Of a DNA stretch of 64,000 nucleotides, positions 20,800 to 33,000 are shown in pieces; position 1 is the first letter of the stretch, and every line of letters begins with the position of its first letter. This DNA comes from Odontocerum albicorne (taxonomy: Eukaryota; Arthropoda; Insecta; Trichoptera; Odontoceridae). The notes under the pieces are model-generated. The model was not told the origin of the DNA, searched no databases, and saw only the letters and a program-made list of their open reading frames with translations. The stretch spans positions 13,430,127 through 13,494,126 of the forward strand of contig OX463852.1 of assembly GCA_949825065.1 (NCBI GenBank). The letters are read 5' to 3'. The position numbers were made by a program, and so were the translations under genes.

Positions 20800-21040
20800 T
20801 TGGCTTTCCCAGTACATCACTTTTACTTTTTACGTCGTTTTTTACTGTTCATGCTGTGAGATTTTTGAACAATTTATCAGCTCATGGTATTTAAATTTTA
20901 AATATTTAAAAAAAGCGTTCGAAAAAACTCTTAATTTTAAGTTAGTAATGTTACTAGTTTGAACACCGATTTTTGTTTTCTGTTCAGTATCCCTTCCTTT
21001 TCCTCCACTTGATGATATCTCACTTTTAGCACAATAAAAT
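20800..21040. repeat. dispersed repeat, copy 2 (see 4215-4440)
   Basis: Shares acgtcgttttttactgt/acgtcgtcctttactgt with 61590-61615 and tgatgatatctca-type sequence with 4390-4410. Type unknown. Confidence 0.4.
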
Positions 21041-21279
21041 CTCATATTTATCTGGCGAAGAACCACCACCACTCTACTCATAAAAGTCAAAGTGATATGG
21101 AAGTCCACATAAAGTCCATACTGATTGCTCAATTTGTAGTCTTGAAAAACTTTTTGGATATTTATCTGTAAATTATTTTGTGTTTTTTACAGATTTAGTT
21201 GGAAATATAATAATAAAAATTTTACATAATTTACAACTACCGCGCTATATCAAAAGTATCAAAAATGATAAAATACAGT

Positions 21280-21760
21280 ATGGCGTATGGAAAGGAAACA
21301 TGGATTTAGTAGCAGAAAGATAAAAGTTAAATGTGCGTGCATTAAGAACATTTTGAGGAATATCAATGTATGAAAAAAGGAAAAATGAATGCATGGATAA
21401 CATTTATGTTTTATGTTTGACGAAAACAGGAGTTTTAATATAGTTTGAACATGCGGAGAGACTGAATGACGAAATAATAACTAAGCGAGTATACAAGCTA
21501 GAACTGCAATATGTGCATATACAAGTAAGTATACAAGCTAAAACTGCAATATGTGCATATACAAGTAAGAGGTAGACCGAGCAAAACATGACTGGGTCAA
21601 ATGGACCACATTTTAAAAGAAGGTAAACTGAGAAATACGAATAATAGAAAATTGTGTATGACGAGATGTATGAATGTGGAGGAGACGAGTGGTTGTTTAC
21701 TTGGATTTAAAAAAAAGGAGATCTGTTCTCTCTGCCTACCCCGCAAGGGATACGGTGTGA
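21280..21760 (+). mobile_element. LINE-A fragment with internal duplication
   Basis: Motifs include a degraded YGKETWI, LRTF-GISMYE-like, FEHAERLNDEIIT-like, GRPSKT*LGQMDHILKE and a tail with gagatctgttctctct and taccccgcaaggga. A unit of about 45 bp with tatacaagctagaactgcaa is duplicated in tandem at 21490-21568. Confidence 0.75.
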
Positions 21761-22225
21761 TTATATCAAAAGATGCATTTGAAAGTTTTATTGGATAGGA
21801 GCATGTTATATTTTTTAAATTATTTCGACTGTCTTTGATCTTTTCATTTTAAATTAGACAAAATAGTTTATAAAGTACGAGTATAAATTGCTAGGTGCTT
21901 GTATTTGAATGTAAGTCCGAAGAAATTTCTGTGCCATATTTGGAGATGTAATTTTACTAAATAACGGATACTTGTGTACAGCTGCTTTGATTAAAATGTC
22001 AAACCAAAAGTATTAATATTTTAACAACATTATTTAATAAGTATACACTCCATGTTTGTTTTTTTCTTGGCATAAAATAATATTTTATTAATTTGACGAG
22101 CAGTGAAGAGAAAACGTCCTAAGGCCGTGAGCCACGAAACAATTAATTTTAATATTGAATGCTAAAAATGGTGCTTTACACTTTACTTTTTTCCTACACG
22201 AGAATCACTGTATCGATATATCCAA
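21761..22225. other. AT-rich, no gene
   Basis: Nothing identifiable. Confidence 0.4.
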
Positions 22226-22229
22226 ATAA

Positions 22230-22715
22230 AATGCTCATTAGCTATGAGATCCAGTAAATACGTAAAAGCTAGAAAATACAGAAATACATAAGTTGCCATA
22301 AAAGTTAAAAAATATGCTTCGAAGTCAAATAATCACTAGCCATGAAAGCCAGTAAATATACTCGTATAATAGCCAGAAAATATGATATATAAATACATAA
22401 TTTGCCATGAAAGATAGAAAATACGATGACTTCTAATACAAATATCACTAGCCATGAAAGCCAGTAAATATGTAATAGTTAGAAAATATGATACATAAAT
22501 ACATCATTTGCTATAAAAGACCGAAAATACGACGACTTCGCATAAAATAATCACTAGCCATGAAAACCAGTAAATATATAATAGCCAGAAAACATGACAT
22601 ATAAATACATAATTTGCCATGAAAAATAGAAAATACGATGACTTCGCATAAAATAATCACTAGTCATGAGAGCCAGAAAATACGCATTGAAAGCTAGAAA
22701 ATACCTGTACATAAC
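22230..22715. repeat. tandem array, about 105-bp unit, four to five copies
   Basis: Units contain cactagccatgaaagccagt, aaatatataatagccagaaa, cataatttgccatgaaagat and agaaaatacgatgacttc. Repeat starts are near 22334, 22447, 22552 and 22657; the first unit is worn. Within each unit a sub-motif (gccagaaaatac-like) occurs three times, so the array may have grown from a shorter ancestor. Confidence 0.85.
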
Positions 22716-25700
22716 GTATTTTCTGGCTTTGGTGAAAAGTAGCTCCTGGTTTCAGATGTGACATCCAAAGGTGGCAAAAATCGGATCAATATTGATTTGC
22801 ATTACGTATATTTTATTTAAATGCTCGCCACCAAGCAACACGTAAAATATTCTAAGTTCTAGTGAATTAAAATTAATCAAAATTCATTTGAGATATAGTC
22901 TTGGAAAACGGAGATTGTCACATGATAATGGCGTTTTAATTCGGGATTCGAAGCTACTAATCTAAGATGATAAGATAAGGTGTTTTCCTGCATCTGTATA
23001 TGTTAAGAAAAACATATTTGGTAAGAAAACCGCTGAAAACTTACCAAAAGAAGTCAATCTATAAAGAAACCTTTGGAGATCATCCCATGTGCAACAGAAA
23101 CACATTCGGTTTTAAGTGGAGTTTGATGAACGTGTAGTATTCATATATTTTTGTGAGACTTCCCAAAAAGGGTTGTCTTCAAGTGCTTTCTAAAGCTGCG
23201 CACGCCACCCATGACTTTATCGCTGGTAATAGTTTAGAGGCAAACCACCCCACGCACAGGACCAGCAATTGCAAAAATCCTATCATAATACCCCGCCCTA
23301 TTAAATTGATTCGGAATAATACATTTATTAGATTAAGATATGGCTATTCTTTCGTTTGAATATTTGATTTCGAACGAAATTATTTAGATAAAATTATTGA
23401 TAATTTTGCTGCCCTGAAAGCTCTAAATATTATGTAAAGTTATAAATGTTTTTCATATTAATTATAATCCGTTGGTTTATATTTTGAGTGGTTAGTGGTA
23501 GTATATCTTAATTTCTCCCTTTTCAAGACAGGGAGAAAGGTATTTTTAAATAAATTTAAAAAATATCACTCTTTTTAAAGTAGGCCGAAAATATTACAGC
23601 AATTTTAACCGTTTTCGAAAGAATTGGGAAAATAATAATATGAATAATGCGTGATGTAAGACATTAAACCCAAGGCAGTAATTTAATTTGTTAATTCCTT
23701 TGACATATAGAAATATGTTATATGTAAAAAAAAGTTTTTAAAATATGATTTAAAAATACAAAACTTTTTACATGATGGCGGCGTGTGACCCACGAATGCG
23801 AGCTCAAAACATCACGAAGTCTGAAGGAATTTGATAAAAATTGATTTCAGCTATTTCATTCGAATAAAACCAATGAAATGGATGGACTTGATATAAAGAG
23901 TATTATAGTAATTTAACAAATGTCTAAGATATCGTGTTTAGTCATTATTTCTCTGTTCAGTAAATTCGTTATGCGATAAAGTGATAAAGGTTTTGTCATG
24001 TAGCAGGTGTCTACATCTATTAAGTCTGGTAACCGGTAAAGCAGTGCTTCCCAATCTGTTAACCTACGATTTTGATATAAAAAGAAAACTTTTAACTTAC
24101 ACCAAAAGTGAATGGTTATTTTAATTCGATATAGAATATGAACTTTGAAAATGAATGTATGGTAAGAAGGGATGTGAATGCGGTGAAAATGCATGCAGTG
24201 AGAAAACCGGCAGTGTGTTGATAACAGAATAAGAAATGTAATTACTAATTATGAATGTGTGTTAAGAAGAGTGTGAGCATGTTGAGAACGACGGAATAAA
24301 GTATGGTTGGACTCTATTTGAAAATGTTTGTAATGCCGTTAAGCCAAAAATGAAACAAAACATGCTGTAACGCTGAAGTGAAAATGAAACACAAAACATG
24401 TATTCAGAAGTATTATTCTAATTTTAAAATATATTATGCTGTCAAAGTAAAAACTCGTTAAGCGTCATTTTCCCCAAACAGATTTACAAAACAAATAAAA
24501 AAATAATCCACTCTCATTGTTGAAATTGGTCGTCTCCCAGCGATAAAAGTGTGACGTTTCCTGTCCATGTACGATAATTTTTCCAACTTATACGAGTACG
24601 ATGACTTATTCTGAAATAGAAGAATAACGATATTTTCGGTATAAAAAACTACTGCAATGTTTACTGCAGTAGTTTTTTTATAGCGAAGAATCGATGGTTG
24701 GAGGTGAAGACAACATTGTTTTCTCTTCTACATGTCCGCATTACTGATTCGAATATATTCAAGAGTGCCATACTAAGATGTTAATGAGTGTACCTATCGT
24801 ATCACTTTGTAAGTGTCCATGTTATTAAACATCTCACGTGTACTACATATTAAGCATAATAGCAATAACAATCCAAAAAACTTATCTTGTGTAGGGTTAC
24901 CAAACGAAAATATGAAAAAGGACAATGTATTCGAAATGAATGACATTGGAAAATGAAACGAAATGTAATTTATATATTTTCTATTACAAATTAAAACAAT
25001 ATCTACGTTTAAATAGCGTAGTGCTAACACTACCTAGCTAGCCATAATTTTCGGAGCTATCTATATTTACTGCATATAATAATTTTTCGTTTTTTAACAG
25101 CAAACTATAAAAATCAGCACACGTGACGACATCCTTAAAATAAAATTGGGTATTACGGCCTTCCCTGACACCACATTACATTTATTTCGAGCTTTGGTCT
25201 ATTGAACATTTATCAGCTAAAAAAACCCTCTCATCGTTTTTAACATGAACATAAATACTCGTACAGACATAAAATTAATATATTTGAAATAGTTCCCATA
25301 TACTTTCAATCGATATTGGTGCAATATTAAAAAAAAACTCAACAGTTCACGAATCTAATGATCTTAGAATGTTTAATTTTTTTCGGATTTGATTAATGAA
25401 ATCGCTGATTGTCATATTGTAGATATCATCGCGGAGATATAGAGGTTTTGATATCTGAGATATCGGGTGATATCTGAGGTGTATAAGCAATGTAAACAGA
25501 AATAAGGAGAACATTTGAAAGGGGACGGAGGACATTATGTTTCAATTGAAAAAGTAGGACATGTCCTTTCGGATACCAAATGGTAACCCTAATCTTGTGA
25601 AATGCAATAAATGTTTCTTAATCGAAGATATTATGTAATAAGAGTTATATATGTTATGTATAAATTAAAAGCAAAATTTATCTATTCAATTTTGCACAAG

Positions 25701-25955
25701 ACAATTATTTTATAAACAATCTTTGTTTTTCTTATCAAGTATTGAACTTTGATCGATACAATGAAGAAAGTTGATTTTCATTGACGTTTTGTTTTTAACG
25801 TCGATTATTTTATATGAAGCAAGAAAATAACTTTAGACATTGGATTGCATCAAAGCAGAGCCGTTAAAAGGGTAAGCGCCGCTCCTGTGATTAATTTGTT
25901 TTAAAAAATGACATAATTTAGTGTAGCTAAATCGAAAACTATGGTGATAGAAAAG
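22716..25955. other. 3.2-kb AT-rich stretch, no gene seen
   Basis: No exon, repeat family member or transposon could be assigned. One inverted repeat at about 24643-24680 (aaactactgca / tgcagtagttt, short loop) could fold as a hairpin. 23750-23830 has a slightly GC-richer patch without a clear identity. Confidence 0.4.
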
Positions 25956-25959
25956 ATAA

Positions 25960-26625
25960 GTAAAAGCGATATATGAATGAACAATGAAAGATTGGAGCAA
26001 GTTGAGGAATTCTGCTATTTGGGTAGTATTTTCTCAGATAATGGTAAGTTGACAGGGATATCGAATAGCGCATAGCGATAGGAAACAATGTCAATGGGGG
26101 CATATATACTCGTGCGAGACAGGAGCAAAATCTTCTAAAATGATGGTCCTTAGTCCATTTTGGTGCTAACTTTAATGTATGAGAGTGAAACGTGGACGTG
26201 GAAAAAGACTGAGAGGAGCCGAATAAATTCTGTAAAAATGCGGGCTCTGAGAAGAATGCCAATGTATGACAGAATACGGAATGAAGGGATTAGGGATGAA
26301 TGTGAACTTAACGCAGATGTGTTGAGTAAGATGAAGAAGAGCACTCTGAGATGGTAAGGACATATGGAACGAATTAATGAAGAAAGATTAACGAAATAAA
26401 CATGAAAGTGTGAAAGAGGAAGATCAAGGAGAGTATTGCTGAATCATGTTAATGATATTTTGATTGAAGACAATGTGGAAAATTAAAGAAATTGTTGAAG
26501 TTTTATGAGAAAGTGTATGGATATAAAAGAGGCCAAGAATGTGTGTCTAATGGGAAAGTCTAACACAATGTCCACTCTGCCTATCCCATAAGAGAGATGG
26601 CATGATTGTATATATGATGTATGGA
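25960..26625 (+). mobile_element. LINE-A, longest copy in the window
   Basis: Encodes, with many stops and shifts: NERLEQVEEFCYLGSIFSDNGK (post-palm segment), LVLTLMYESETWTW, MRALRRMPMYDRIRNEGIRD, STLRW-stop-GHMERINEERLT, VNDILIEDN and MDIKEAKNVC, then the cccataagagagatggcatg tail. This shows the order of the C-terminal third of the ORF2 protein: YLGSIFSDNG, then YESETW, then LRW-GH, then the arginine-rich end. It is 5'-truncated before the YADD palm. No function is expected. Confidence 0.82.
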
Positions 26626-26639
26626 TTTTATATATATGA

Positions 26640-26895
26640 AGATTCGAAAGTTGCAGTATATAATGACATGTTGGTCACATAATGAAGGACAAAAGATTCA
26701 TTAATGCACAACTGATCATCCAGGGAAACATAAATGTCAAACGATGCAATACAAGACGTCATATCTACTCAATAACTTGCGGGAGAGGTTTGGGTGCTGT
26801 TCTGAGTTGTTCCGGGTTGCAGTGAGTAGGATAAGACTTAACATGTGACGACCAACCTCCGATACCAGACGGCATCTCAAGAAGAAGAAGACATA
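26640..26895 (+). mobile_element. LINE-C fragment
   Basis: Encodes HVGHIMKDKRFINAQLIIQG in one frame, then NNLRERFGCCSELFRVAVSR in another, then a gaagaagaag tail. In insect LINEs of this group these are the GHIMR and WLKNLREWFGC motifs close to the C-terminus. Confidence 0.7.
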
Positions 26896-27279
26896 TAGTT
26901 TATTATTACAACAGTGATATTTTATAAAAAAACAAAAATTATATAACCAGTAAAGAAAAGTACAGATAAAAGAGAACAGAAAAGAAAACAGATAACAGAA
27001 AAGTACAGGTAGACCTCTTGGTATAAACCATGAAGAAAAAACAGCCAGTCAAAAATATAAATATCTGGGATGCTAGCTGAATGATCAGTGGGGCTAGTTT
27101 TAAGAGGTCAAAGAAAAACTGGGGATGGCAAAAAGCTGTTTTTTTTTCAAAATGTAGGATCTCCGATGTAACAAGGATTTCAACTCGACTTCATTATGTG
27201 AATTTTGTGTAGCTACATATTCTCCGTACTCCTCTTTGCTGCATAATCATGGGCAATTTCTCAGACCTCCACAAATAAA

Positions 27280-27610
27280 CTAGAAACTTTTGAAACGTTT
27301 TATTATCGAAGAATTCTGAGAGTCTTATGGTTTGACAAAGTCCATGATAATGACATCTTGAAACGGGTGAATAGAGACGTATAATATTATCCCTCATTAA
27401 AAGGATTAAGTTCTTTATATATAACGGAAAGAGAAAAATATGAAATCCTTCAACTTGTATTGCAGGAGCAAATTCATCTTCTGGTTGAAACACTTGCGGG
27501 AATGGTTTCATTGTGGTACCATACATTTGGTCAAAGCTGCTGCCTCAACGATCAAAATACCCATTATGATCATTAATGTTCGACGAGGAAAGGAACTTTA
27601 AAGAAGAAGA
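27280..27610 (+). mobile_element. LINE-C fragment, second copy
   Basis: Encodes FYYRRILRVLWFDKVHDNDI, then ERKKYEILQLVLQEQI, then a frame-shifted WLKHLREWFHCGT and IIN-VRRGKEL, then an aagaagaag tail. This is the same family order as 26640-26895. The minus-strand open frame of 110 codons here is its shadow. Confidence 0.72.
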
Positions 27611-27729
27611 GTCATATTCACAGTAGTTTGACATAAATATTTTCAAAACCCTCATTAATCATAATTCATTATCATTATCTGCTCGGTTGACTTCATTGTT
27701 AGATAAAGGCCTCATCTCTCGTCCTTCAT

Positions 27730-27732
<3 letters not shown>

Positions 27733-27760
<28 letters not shown>

Positions 27761-29160
27761 TTAGGTTTATTGACAGCAACATAGTATGTACAAGATCACA
27801 CCTGAATAACATTTCTAAAAACACATAAATTGCAGACAATACATCAGACGCAGAAGCTATCAAAAGGTCTGGGCTCATCTAATAGCATCCCCTCGGCCAA
27901 AATACACCCCACCAATATAGGGCGAACCCAGCCACGGGGACACCAGATGTTTTTCAGCCCACACCCTTAGACACGTAGAAACAGGAATATATACAAAAAA
28001 ATAAACACAGAAAATAAATATAGTAGATGACAAAAAAAGAAAAACAGAAAAAAACACATTCAAGAGAGAGTACACCAAAAGGTCCGGGCTCATCCCACAA
28101 ACATTCCCACGGCCGAGATATACCCCACCAATGTAGGGCGAGCCCGACCGCAAGGGCATCAAGGGGCTTCCATCCCACACCCCCGCATATCTAGATTAAA
28201 GAACAAATATAATAAAAAAGAAAAAAAAAAAAAACAAAAACAAAAACGTATGGCAGAAAACAAAATAGAAAGTAAACCCACATATACCACCTCAGGTTAA
28301 CTGTCAGCAAGAACGAGGAAAAAAAAAGAAGAGAAAAGCCTCAAAGGAGTCCAAATTTTACATAATGACAAATGGGAAGTAAGATAGTTGAGACAACATT
28401 GAAATAGTTAGGAAGTAACACATTGAAATAGATAAGCAGTTTTAAAAGAATTAATGAGGAAATGACGCACAAACACGTATGCACAATCCTCGATTCACCA
28501 CCAGCGAAAAGAGAGAAAAGAAAGAAAACAAGAAAAAAAAAGCAAACAAGAGACCCATTAACCACTGAGAAACCCATTAACCACCCAGAAGATAACGCTT
28601 TAGAGCATCTCTGAAGGTATAACTATTCACCCGCTCCTTTAAGGCCTGGGGCAACTCATTCCAGCATTTGCTGGCTGAGTATGAGAAGGATCCCCTGAAC
28701 AGTGTTAGGCTATGGTTTGGGATAAGTAAAAGAGTCTCTCTGCCTCTAGTCTCGTAGCCGTGAAAGTTTCTAGACCAATTCAGTTTTTCGAAGAGATAAG
28801 GTGGCATTTTTGAACTGATAATTTTATGCATGAGTACGCTTAAGTGAAGAAACCGTCTTTGTTTCATGTCAATAATTTTAAAAGCTCTCAAAAAAGGGGT
28901 GATGTGTCCTCTGGGGGGAATGTTAAAACAATACCTACAGCAAGCATTTTGCAATCTTTGCAATTTCCGTTCGGTTCTCCTTAGAAGGCACGGTCCATAG
29001 ATGCAATCACCATACTCGACTATTGGGATAATGAGCGCGTCGATTATTCTACGTCTAGCCTCAATGGATAGGTTTTGACGGATGCGATAAATATTTTTAA
29101 GCCGCGAAAAAGCCCATTGTAATTTAGTTCTAACGTGAGCCTCGAATCTTAAGTCATATT
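27733..29160 (-). mobile_element. LINE-B (jockey-like), 5'-truncated, with 3' UTR and 4-bp-repeat tail
   Basis: Minus-strand insertion. The end of ORF2 lies at 28577-29164, a 3' UTR of about 800 bases follows, and the (aaat)n run at 27733-27764 is the 3' tail. The 3' UTR contains two diverged copies of a block of about 100 bp (ggtctgggctcatctaatag at 27868 and ggtccgggctcatcccacaa at 28081). A shorter copy of the same 3' end is at 13460-13761. Confidence 0.85.
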
Positions 29161-29164
29161 CCAT
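28577..29164 (-). CDS. LINE-B ORF2 C-terminus (195 codons, 5'-truncated)
   Basis: The last part of a non-LTR retrotransposon ORF2 protein, downstream of the reverse-transcriptase palm. Motifs: KLQWAFSRLKNIYRIRQNLS, IIDALIIPIVEYGDCIYGP, RKLQRLQNACCRYCFNIP, LSVLMHKIISSKMPPYLFEK and SASKCWNELPQALKERVNSY, with a stop after LLGG. The VEYGD / LQRLQNACCR / WNELP order is that of jockey- and CR1-like elements. The frame is uninterrupted, so this copy is fairly young. The start Met is not the native one: the element is truncated at about 29160, where another LINE remnant begins. It has no enzymatic core. Confidence 0.85.
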   Translation of the reverse strand: MEYDLRFEAHVRTKLQWAFSRLKNIYRIRQNLSIEARRRIIDALIIPIVEYGDCIYGPCLLRRTERKLQRLQNACCRYCFNIPPRGHITPFLRAFKIIDMKQRRFLHLSVLMHKIISSKMPPYLFEKLNWSRNFHGYETRGRETLLLIPNHSLTLFRGSFSYSASKCWNELPQALKERVNSYTFRDALKRYLLGG

Positions 29165-29420
29165 TTTGCATTTTATTCCATTTGTTCATATCATGCCCAC
29201 ATTGCTTTCAGTTGCTTCCAGCCACATTTCTGATGTTATCCAACCATCTTGGTAGGAGTCTTTCTACGTTTTTTTCCCCTATCCTTTATTATCCAGTACT
29301 TTTGGAGTCCATCTATCATCGATATATCTGGAAATATAGCCCTGTCTAGTTCTACCGCTGGGTGGCAACCCTCTCGCGACATCTATAATTTTGGTCAGGT
29401 ATCTCTAGTGCTTTAGAGAC
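29165..29420 (-). mobile_element. old LINE C-terminal scrap
   Basis: In reverse complement, part reads TRWLDNIRNVAGSN then KQCGHDMNKW with a stop, like the end of ORF2 in insect LINEs (R-x-P-x-RW-D-I pattern). Badly worn. Confidence 0.45.
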
Positions 29421-29474
29421 TGACAAACTTAAAATCCTCTTGTATTATATCTATATTCAAAAGCGCAAAATTTT

Positions 29475-29545
29475 ATCCATATACTAACATAACATTACGC
29501 CGTTTCCCTGTCGGGGCAGGCAGAGATGAAATATCGCTTGGCTTA
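29475..29545 (-). mobile_element. LINE-A tail scrap
   Basis: The reverse complement gives ctgccccgacagggaaacgg and cgtaatgttatgttag: the 3' tail of LINE-A only. Confidence 0.55.
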
Positions 29546-29879
29546 AAATCAAACAGCACTAAGAACGATATATAGGTAATTAGATTTAGGCAATCTGGTG
29601 TCGACAGAATCTTTGTAAATCAACGTCTCACACACAATTCTACATATCATCTTTCGAGATTCACTCGGCTCGACTTTGAAAAGATCTTCCTGTCTCAATG
29701 AGATGTGCTTTATGCTTATTGATATTGAAAGAAAATAATTTATTTATTATTTATCTCGAAATATTCCTCGTTCTTAACTCCCACACAATCCTTATTTTCT
29801 TTTATCTTTTGTTAGTTTTCTCGAATATTATTTTTATTAATTCATTTTAAGACAAGGTCATGGATATCAATTGTAATCA

Positions 29880-29965
29880 CCAAAACAAAAGCTGGTTGGT
29901 TGGAAGAAGTCACTATAAAGAAATAAATCCGCCAGGTGTATTTGCATGAGAATGTTCAATAAATA
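29880..29965 (+). mobile_element. SINE-1 tail fragment
   Basis: Reads gctggttggttggaagaagt, then aataaatccgccaggtgtat: the 3' portion of SINE-1. A second such scrap lies at 39360-39425. Confidence 0.6.
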
Positions 29966-30470
29966 AATAACATTTTTTGCAAAAATTTCTAATAAAAATC
30001 TAGACTAGACAAGAAAATATCTATAGATAATTCTATGATCATCCAGACGAAAGTAACCTTACTTTAAAATATAAATTTTAAACTGTGAAAAAATATAAAA
30101 TCTCTTTTCTTGATTTGGTTTACGGGTTATATTTGTGAAATATCTTGATTTTATCAGATATTGCTCGATGATAAACTAAATTGATCTGACGATGAATCGA
30201 ATGTTTATGAACTGCTTTTAAGTTAACATTTTGAGACTCGATCTCAACATGTTTTTAGACTATTTTAAAGAGACAGCTCGGCCTACATATGGTATGTTGT
30301 TTACCAATATTTACTTTTTTAGTTTGGTTGATGGCGCTTTTATAAACAAAGTAAAATTATTTTGGAACTAACACGTTGCAGCGGTATCTACTATTAAATA
30401 AATAAAGTAAAATTAGATATTTTAAATAAACATGCCTTTATATTTTCAGTTCAAATTGAATAATTTAACA
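29966..30470. other. AT-rich, no gene
   Basis: Nothing identifiable. Confidence 0.4.
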
Positions 30471-31738
30471 CATCGATCAATAAGTCCCGGGACTAACCAA
30501 CAGATGGCGCATCTAATAACAAATACCATTAGCATACCATACCATTCTCAGTTAGTACCAACCTTTAGAAGTTACGCGTCAAACTTTTATGACATTTCGA
30601 CATTGTGTCATTGAGTTACAGTGGTTTTAGTGACGCTATTTTGCTATTTTCAAAACAATGGAAAAAACCGAATTTAGTGTGTTGATAAAAAATTGCTTTT
30701 TAATGGGGAAAAATACCGTTGAAACTCAGCGATGGCTTGAAAAGTGTTATCCGGGCTCTACTCCGTCGAAAACAACCATTTGTCGGTGGTATGCTGATTT
30801 CAAACGCGGTCGTACAGACACAAATGATGCTGAACGCTCTGGTCGTCCAAATGAGGCTGTTACATAAGAAAACATTAAAAACACCCTCAAAATCGTGATG
30901 AAAAATCGCAAAGTAAAGTTGCGTGAGATAGCTGACATCCTGAAAATATTATTTGGTAGTGTTTACACTATTTTGCATGAACATTTGGTCATGAAAAAGC
31001 TTTTTTCGAAATGGGTGCCGCGTTTGCTCACAATGGAACAGAAACAACAACGCATCGATGATTCAGAGCGAAATAAACAGGAGTTTTTGCGTCGGTATGT
31101 GACAATGGATGAAACTTGGATCCACCACTATACTCCGCAATCAAATCGGCAGTCAGCTGAGCGGAGAGCTGTCTGTGAAAGTCGTCTGAAGCGACCAAAA
31201 ACTCAACAGTCGGCCGGGAAGGTTATGGCCTCTCTATATTGGGATGCGCATGGTATAATATTCATCGATCACCTTGAAAATGGAAAAACCAACAATAACA
31301 TAGCGTTATTGGAGCGTTTGCAGGCAGAAATTGCAAAAAAACGACCCCATATGAAGAAGAAAAAAGTTCCCTTTCATCAGGACAATGCACCGTGTCACAA
31401 GTCGATGGTAACGATGGCCAAATTGCATGATTTGAACTTCGAATTGCTTACGTAGCCACCGTATTCTCCAGATTTGGCCCCCAGCGACTATTGGCTGTTC
31501 GCAGACCTCAAAAAGATGCTCCAGGGAAAGAGATTTGGCTCCAATGAAGAAGTGATTGCCGAAACTAACTCCTATTTTGAAACCAAAGATAAATCGTTCT
31601 ACACGGTTGGCATAGAAAAGTTAGGAAAGCGTTGGAATGAATGTATCGCTCTTGAAGGAGACTATGTTGATGAATAAAGAAGAATTTTGGCAAACAAATG
31701 TTGTTTTAGTAGTTAGTCCCGGGCCTTATTGATCGATG
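30471..31738 (+). mobile_element. mariner element, 1268 bp, both ends present
   Basis: The terminal inverted repeats are 27 bp with one mismatch: catcgatcaataag[t/g]cccgggactaac at 30471 and its complement ending at 31738. The right flank is ta; the left flank is ca where ta is expected. The length and single central ORF are standard for mariner. The ORF has two nonsense codons, so the copy is not autonomous, but intact ends mean it could be mobilised in trans. Confidence 0.93.
30658..31677 (+). pseudogene. mariner transposase, full length but with two in-frame stops
   Basis: 340 codons in a single frame from ATG, close to the usual 345. The N-terminal helix-turn-helix part has KNCFLMGKNTVETQRWL and KTTICRWYADFKRGRTD. 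The linker motif is WVPRLLT. Catalytic residues: Asp in MDETWIHHY, Asp in HQDNAPCH, and Asp 35 positions on in YSPDLAPSDYWLF, giving the DD34D triad. Stops are TAA at 30865-30867 (between the two DNA-binding regions) and TAG at 31453-31455 (ahead of PPYSPDL). There are no frameshifts. The ORF splits into three open parts for this reason. The preserved triad and near-intact frame suggest a fairly recent insertion. It falls in the Tc1/mariner superfamily, mariner proper; the subfamily is not assigned. Confidence 0.93.
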
Positions 31739-32809
31739 TATTATATTCTTTTTATCGGTCGAAACTGAGTTTACTTTTAATAAATTGTGCCGTTTTTGTT
31801 TTTCTAAAGTAATATACTATAGTTAAAAAGTTGTAGTATTTATAACAAACCTTCTTATCTTCAGTTCACAGAGTCACGTTTGCGACATTTCTCATATTGT
31901 TACGTGATATTATATTCATCTCATCAATAGTTTGAATTTTGCTTCACCGTTGTTGAGTCAATTTCATAATAAATCATACAACTATTTGTAAATTTGTGAT
32001 AAAACAAAGTAAACTAAGTACTGGATTTTCATGATATTTGGATAAAATTTGAGGATCGTTTATTTATATTTTTTTATTTAAACAAAACTAAAGTGTATGT
32101 TGTAAAAAATTTCCTCACAGCTAGACAATGGCTAACGCAAACTTCTGATCGGACAGACTATGAAAATTTTCGGTGAGATATTGAGGGGTGAAGACACAGT
32201 TTAGATTGTTATAAATAAGTATCAACACCTATTCTTGTCGGCGATTTCTACTTTTAACTAACTTATTCTAATATAATGTAATGTGATCATATTTTATTTA
32301 ATCTTAAACACTACTATGACAACGTTTAGATTCCAATTTTGGTTTAAAAAGTCTATAATCATTTATAATTTACTGTAGAATCAACTAAACATGTTTATTA
32401 TTTTTTTTTTGTAATAATTTATATTCGTATATCTAAAGTATTGCATTTACAAAATTGCAAGTGGCAAAACGAACAGAAATAAAAAAATGTGGTAATTTGT
32501 TTTTTAGATGTAAATGCTACGGTAAAATAATGTTTTTTTTCATAGGAGGTATTTTTTAGAGCATTATTTGGTATCACCAGCTATCGATCTCTTCAATATT
32601 TTCAAGAATGAAGACGCTACCTTAAATGTTCAACCGATCGATGTTTTATTTATGTTTATTTTATTCCGTCCCTTCACTACCCATTAATTTCGACCTCGTT
32701 TTATTCTCGTTACCATATTGATATTATGTTAAACGCCTTTTGTGTTCGACCCTTTGACCAAAAGAGCCAAATAAAAGCGATGTTATAATACAATCAAGTT
32801 TCCTTTGAG
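31739..32809. other. AT-rich, no gene
   Basis: No exon or repeat recognised. Confidence 0.4.
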
Positions 32810-33000
32810 TCCGAAACCGCGGCTGTTATCTGCCCAGCGCTGGTAGCACCGACTGGCCACGCGGTCCCTCAGCGACTCTAGTCAACACACGCAGAGCAGC
32901 AATGTAAACGCTTCGACGCCTCAGTCATACTTCGTATATTAACCGGTTGCGACTCGTCTTCGGAGAGCCGTGTGTTTTCTCAACATAAATTCCCAATTCC
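32810..33000 (+). promoter_or_regulatory. candidate promoter or 5' exon (GC-richer island)
   Basis: About 190 bases near 50% GC within DNA of about 28%. It includes cagcgctggtagcaccgact, cgcggtccctcagcgactct and an arthropod-initiator-like TCAGT at 32921-32925. It lies about 2.4 kb upstream, on the same strand, of the exon at 35443-36254. No open frame of note. It could be a transcription start and non-coding leader; its strand is inferred only from the neighbouring exon. Confidence 0.4.

Noticed and set aside
22230..22715. CRISPR array
   Set aside because: Regular repeats but no unique spacers; units are contiguous, and the DNA is animal.
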